From contig NZ_CP086136.1 of assembly GCF_017565645.3 (NCBI RefSeq), forward strand, positions 1,502,001 to 1,566,000: 64,000 nucleotides of DNA, written 5' to 3'. The position numbers and the translations under genes were made by a program. The notes beneath the pieces are model-generated. The model was given only the letters and a program-made list of their open reading frames with translations. It ran no database searches and was not told where the DNA came from. Source of the DNA: Bradyrhizobium barranii subsp. barranii (GTDB taxonomy: Bacteria; Pseudomonadota; Alphaproteobacteria; Rhizobiales; Xanthobacteraceae). Shown piece after piece: positions 60,785 through 64,000 of this stretch; the first letter of the stretch is position 1, and each line of letters opens with the position of its first letter.

Positions 60785-61822
60785 ATGAAACATTACGCTG
60801 GACTGGACGTGTCGGTCAAAGAGACGTCCCTGTGCATTGTCGACGAAACGGGCCGCATTTGCCGGGAAGCGAAGTTGGTGAGTCACCCGGACGATCTTCT
60901 TGCTGCACTCAACGATCCGATTTGGCGGTTTGATCGGATTGGGCTCGAGGCTGGACCGCTGTCGCAATGGCTGTTCAGCGGGCTGGCGGAGGCTGGCCTG
61001 CCGGTAATCTGCATCGAGACGCGACATGCCAAGGCGTTCCTCAAGGCGCAGGTGAACAAGAGCGACCGCAATGATGCGCGTGGCATTGCGCAGATGATGC
61101 GCGTCGGCTTGTTCCGGCCTGTCCACGTCAAGACCCTGATCAGCCAAAAGCGACGGGTCCTGCTTGCCGGTCGCAAGCTGCTTCAGGAGAAGGCCATTGC
61201 CATCGAGAATGACATTCGTGGGCTGTTACGCAACTTCGGCTTGAAGGTCGGAATTGTGGGGGTGATCGGCTTTGAACAACGTATCCACGAACTCGTCGGC
61301 GGTCAGCCGGAGCTGGCCGAACTCATGGAACCGCTTCTCGTCGCCCGACGCGTTTTACGCGAACAGTTCACACAACTGCATCGCAAAGTGCTTCTACTTG
61401 CCCGGGAAAGCGAGGTCTGTCGTCGGTTGATGACGATCCCTGGTGTCGGCCCCGTCACGTCGCTGGCCTTTATCAGCACGATCGACGTTCCCGCCCGCTT
61501 CAAGAGTTCGAAAGCCGTCGGGCCGTCCCTTGGATTGACGCCAGTTCTCAACCAGTCCGGCGAAAGCCACCGCATCGGCCGGATTTCGCTGTGCGGTGAT
61601 GAAACCATGCGAGCGCTACTCTATGAGGCCGCACAGGTCATGCTGACGCGGGTGCAGAAATGGTCCTGGCTCAAGGCGTGGGCCATGCAGATCGCCAAAC
61701 GACGCGGGCAGCAGAAGGCGATCGTCGCTTTGGCGCGGCGGCTCGCCGTCATCATGCACCGCATGTGGAGCGACGGAACGGAATTCCGCTGGACACGGGA
61801 GGCCACGCCCGCGGCACAATAG
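60785..61822 (+). CDS. IS110 family transposase
   Basis: The product has 345 residues. The N-terminal DEDD domain (YAGLDVSVKETSLCIVDE, GLEAGPLSQWL, ETRHAKAFLKAQ, NKSDRNDARGIAQMM) is followed by the C-terminal serine-bearing Transposase_20 domain (IPGVGPVTSLAFI, KAVGPSLGLTPVLNQSG). IS110 elements use an RNA-guided DEDD recombinase and lack inverted repeats. Its guide RNA would come from the flanking non-coding ends (about 60672-60784 or 61823 onward). The frame is intact with a GGAGAAG site. Confidence 0.93.
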   Translation: MKHYAGLDVSVKETSLCIVDETGRICREAKLVSHPDDLLAALNDPIWRFDRIGLEAGPLSQWLFSGLAEAGLPVICIETRHAKAFLKAQVNKSDRNDARGIAQMMRVGLFRPVHVKTLISQKRRVLLAGRKLLQEKAIAIENDIRGLLRNFGLKVGIVGVIGFEQRIHELVGGQPELAELMEPLLVARRVLREQFTQLHRKVLLLARESEVCRRLMTIPGVGPVTSLAFISTIDVPARFKSSKAVGPSLGLTPVLNQSGESHRIGRISLCGDETMRALLYEAAQVMLTRVQKWSWLKAWAMQIAKRRGQQKAIVALARRLAVIMHRMWSDGTEFRWTREATPAAQ

Positions 61823-62262
61823 TGCGACGCGCGGTCCACGCACCCGTTGTTTAGCGGGAGGAGGTCCCTCGCGGGACGATGGACGAGATGAGTTCGCTTT
61901 GGGCTCTTGTACGGTCGCGTCCTTGCGATCAGCACGCGAGTCAGATTGTTCCGTCTCGTTCTACTGATCCCATGCTGGGAGAGCCATACGGCTGATCCCG
62001 AAGAGAAGCACGGCCCCGCGAGCGGTACCGAACCCAAGGAGGCGCCCAATCAAGCCCTTGACTAAATCCGGCCGAATAGAGAAGGGCCCGAAGGGGCTAT
62101 TCCGGAATTGGCTGCGCAGCCGCCAAGAACCAACGTGCACGCAAGCGCTATCGCAATCCGCATGTGCTTTCCCCAGCATCACAGCGCGGCGTCCAAATCG
62201 CGGGGGCCCCGCCATAGCCCGCAAAACTGCAAGAGCCTCTCGTGTATCTTCGCGGAACAATT
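61823..62262. other. Non-coding stretch, IS110 right flank
   Basis: About 440 bases hold no convincing gene. The part near 62050-62100 (AAGCCCTTGACTAAATCCGG, then GAATAGAGAAGGGC) resembles IS110 right-end sequence, so the element may end there. The rest is unassigned. Confidence 0.4.
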
Positions 62263-62300
62263 CTGTCAACAAGTTGTTGACAGGTGTCGCTAGGCCGCTT
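62263..62300 (+). promoter_or_regulatory. HigBA operator overlapping the promoter -35
   Basis: A 21-bp perfect palindrome (62263-62283; half-site CTGTCAACAA, centre G) contains TTGACA (62277-62282) as the -35 box. TTACAT 16 bases further on is a plausible -10. The toxin gene starts 28 bases after the palindrome. Binding of HigA, alone or with HigB, would block RNA polymerase, the usual autoregulation of such modules. Confidence 0.78.
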
Positions 62301-62311
62301 ACATCGAACTC

Positions 62312-62584
62312 ATGATCAAGTCGTTCCGGAACAAAGGCCTTGACAAACTCTGGTCTACCGGAGCGTCCAAGATTGATAGGAGAATGCACGAACGCATCGG
62401 GCGCCGTCTCGATACGCTCAACGAAGCCATCGAGACTTCCGAACTGAACCTGCCGGGCTACAATTTCCACAAGCTGGCCGGAAAGCCCGCGCGCTACACG
62501 ATCCACATCAACGGCCCGTGGTGCATCACATTCGAATTTGAAGGAGGCGATGCATCTAACGTTGACTTTGAACAGTACCACTGA
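62312..62584 (+). CDS. higB: HigB-type RelE/ParE superfamily toxin
   Basis: The product has 90 residues. MIKSFRNKGLDKLW at the start and HKLAGKPARYTIHINGPWCITFEF near the end are the pattern of HigB mRNA-interferase toxins, which cut ribosome-bound mRNA. The toxin gene precedes the antitoxin gene, the reverse order typical for hig modules. It lies 60 bases before higA. Confidence 0.9.
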   Translation: MIKSFRNKGLDKLWSTGASKIDRRMHERIGRRLDTLNEAIETSELNLPGYNFHKLAGKPARYTIHINGPWCITFEFEGGDASNVDFEQYH

Positions 62585-62644
62585 ATCCACAATACCGAAT
62601 GAGCGAATATGGAGCCCCAAGGGCTCCGACATTGGAGAGCATCA

Positions 62645-62953
62645 ATGGCACAGCAGAGAGCTAAGCGCGACCCTAACCGCTGCCCGTCTCATCCTGGCGC
62701 CGTCCTTGATGACATTCTGCAGGACATCAGGAAGTCCAAGACCGAGATTGCAGAAGCGCTGGGCATTTCCCGGCAGCATCTGCACGATATCCTCGCGGAG
62801 AAGAAGCCGGTTAGTCCGAATGTGGCGGCCCGGATTGGAAAGCTGGTCGGCAACGGCCCGGCCATCTGGCTTCGTTTGCAGGCAGCCTACGATGCGTGGC
62901 ACGCCGAACGCGAAGTTGATGTCAGCGAGATCAAGACGCTAGAACCGGCCTAG
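62645..62953 (+). CDS. higA: HigA-type antitoxin
   Basis: The product has 102 residues. PCHPGAVL-like SHPGAVLDDILQDI leads into a Cro/C1-type helix-turn-helix (KTEIAEALGISRQHLHDILAEKKPVSP) and the conserved end IGKLVGNGPAIWLRLQAAYDAW. It neutralises HigB and represses the operon. The start at ATG 62645 has a GGAGAG site 6 bases upstream; an earlier in-frame codon at 62609 lacks one. Confidence 0.92.
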   Translation: MAQQRAKRDPNRCPSHPGAVLDDILQDIRKSKTEIAEALGISRQHLHDILAEKKPVSPNVAARIGKLVGNGPAIWLRLQAAYDAWHAEREVDVSEIKTLEPA

Positions 62954-62995
62954 GGCGACGAGCCCGGACGATGAAATCCGGCGGCCGTTAACGCA

Positions 62996-63214
62996 CTACG
63001 GAACGCGCTGCCACTCGGACAGGTCTTCCGGAATGCCCATCTTCGTGGGGTCGCCAGCCGACGGCCAATGGCATATCCCGTTCGCTAGTTCGCCTGCGGC
63101 TACAATCGGTGAGATGTATTGGCCTAACACCTGACCGTCAAACAAGAGCGCGCAGCCACCCGGGACGCTAACGATCTCAGCTAACCCCGCGCGTGTTTCG
63201 TACGTCCACTTCAT
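62996..63214 (-). CDS. Small hypothetical protein
   Basis: The product has 72 residues from ATG 63214 (MKWTYETRAGLAEIV). A beta-rich start (GCALLFDGQVLGQYISP) is followed by NGICHWPSAGDPTKMGIPED. This resembles small single-domain proteins with a GQ-LG-Y turn seen in many proteobacteria, without a named family that I can assign. It is convergent with higA. Confidence 0.55.
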   Translation of the reverse strand: MKWTYETRAGLAEIVSVPGGCALLFDGQVLGQYISPIVAAGELANGICHWPSAGDPTKMGIPEDLSEWQRVP

Positions 63215-63572
63215 AACTTAGCTACTCCGGTGACCGGAAGCAGCGCGAGCGCGACTCGGCGTCGGAATGCGTAACCGCCGCTGTCCCTGCCACACCCGCG
63301 CTGCCCAGTGAAGTTAGCAGCGACGTGACTCGGCGCTCGGCGGGGGGGGGCGCTGAAGCGCTGTCCCTGCCATGCGCCACCAACTTCGGCGGCCAGCCTT
63401 GCAATAACACGCTGACCGCCCTTCCCGCGGGTGCCAGGCTAGCCCGCGGGGCGCCGCCAAGTTGTATCGGCGAGAAGCCTCCCAGGCACCTACCAGGATT
63501 GGTTGGGCTGCCTGGGCCGCCACTGAACGCTAAACTGGTCACCCAGCCCTTGCATACGAAGGAGAGAGCCCT
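63215..63572. other. Non-coding, G+C-rich stretch
   Basis: About 360 bases hold no convincing gene. GCTGTCCCTGCCA occurs twice (about 63279 and 63359), and a run of eight or more Gs sits near 63342-63350. The promoter of the DUF3892 gene is expected near its end. Confidence 0.4.
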
Positions 63573-63857
63573 GTGGCTAAACTCGCACGCGTTCGGTGCA
63601 TCAATAAGACCGACAGGATGAATCCCCACGAGAGGATTGAAAGTGCCGGAGGTGAATATTCAAACGGAAGTCAATGGAAGCAGTCTGTCGTTCAGACGAT
63701 CAGAGACATCGAAAGCGGCGAATGGGAGTTCTATGTCGAAGAAGACCGACTCATGGCTGGCGTGGTCGTGGCCGAACACAACGGGCGCAAGTACATCAAG
63801 ACGACGGCGGACGGCGTTCAGCCAGACAATCTTCTTTCACTGGCTGAGTGTCCGTGA
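63573..63857 (+). CDS. DUF3892 domain protein
   Basis: The product has 94 residues from GTG 63573, with AAGGAGAG upstream. RVRCINKTDRMNPHERIESAGG at the start and EWEFYVEEDRLMAGVVVAEHNGRKYIKTTADG, then PDNLLSL at the end, are the DUF3892 signature. Function is unknown; members are small soluble proteins common in accessory regions. Confidence 0.82.
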   Translation: MAKLARVRCINKTDRMNPHERIESAGGEYSNGSQWKQSVVQTIRDIESGEWEFYVEEDRLMAGVVVAEHNGRKYIKTTADGVQPDNLLSLAECP

Positions 63858-63927
63858 TCCCCACTAGCGAAGGCCTCCACAGCGAAGACCTCCACCTTAT
63901 CGGGCTGAAGGCGAAGAGGGAAATGAG

Positions 63928-64000
63928 ATGAAGATAGCGGTTGGACTTCTCGCGCTTTTGTTCGTATCAAGCGCGTTCGCTCAGACCCCACCGAAAGTGA
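63928..64000 (+). CDS. Exported protein, 5' end only
   Basis: ATG 63928 opens a frame that runs off the window edge. MKIAVGLLALLFVSSAFAQ is a textbook signal peptide with cleavage after AFA. An in-frame alternative start is not visible. Nothing further can be said about the mature protein. Confidence 0.6.
   Translation, partial: MKIAVGLLALLFVSSAFAQTPPKV

Noticed and set aside
61961..62632. Minus-strand frame opposite HigB and upstream DNA
   Set aside because: It runs antisense through a clear toxin gene and its operator; no recognisable domain.

Overview
The window looks like a Bradyrhizobium-type alphaproteobacterial chromosome. The clues are the high G+C content, alphaproteobacterial genes (homospermidine synthase, CpdR, HisN/SuhB, an Hsp20 behind a ROSE-like thermometer), a suhB/MmgR-type small RNA, and many long palindromic intergenic repeats of the kind common in Bradyrhizobium and Rhodopseudomonas.

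Region 1 (1-45.7 kb) is ordinary chromosome. It starts with the 3' part of a large adhesin made of FG-GAP, Ig-like and strand-loop-strand repeats, followed by a frameshifted mgtC and acetoacetate decarboxylase. Next is a polyamine block on the minus strand: ornithine decarboxylase with a long structured leader, a GNAT acetyltransferase, a frameshifted RidA-like gene and homospermidine synthase. After it come an M3 oligopeptidase, a DUF1007/NicO nickel-cobalt transporter pair with a His-rich loop, a 4HBT thioesterase, ferrochelatase, an SPFH/NfeD pair, a divergent HxlR regulator/carboxymuconolactone decarboxylase-like pair with two operator palindromes, KdsD, an outer-membrane barrel, and glutamate synthase GltD/GltB. 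Further on are hydrolases, Hsp20 with its thermometer, a 936-residue di-heme peroxidase-like protein, a frameshifted adenylate cyclase-TPR gene, transporters, LysR, HisN/SuhB with the adjacent sRNA, N-formylglutamate amidohydrolase, CpdR and tRNA-Val(GAC).

Region 2 (45.7 kb to the end) is an accessory region beginning at tRNA-Val. It opens with a broken large serine recombinase and a DUF2924 remnant. Then comes the most unusual part of the window, a tightly coupled four-gene cluster (48.2-56.3 kb). It encodes a trypsin-like protease, a second trypsin-like protease fused to a P-loop-like C-terminal region, a 1067-residue STAND-like NTPase, and a putative cell-wall hydrolase/DUF2272 protein whose N-terminus looks like the start of a NUC-type nuclease. 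I read it as a candidate conflict or defence system in which an NTPase sensor controls proteases and a lytic effector. That role is inferred. After it come an ISL3 fragment, a ParB-DNA methyltransferase fusion, a degraded full-length ISL3 element, an IS110 transposase, a HigBA toxin-antitoxin pair with an operator palindrome on its -35 box, and small hypothetical genes.

Nine reading-frame breaks occur across seven genes. Seven of the nine are best repaired by adding one base, often next to a short homopolymer. This points to consensus under-calling in the assembly at least as strongly as to real gene decay, so the 'pseudogene' labels here should be read as 'broken in this sequence'.
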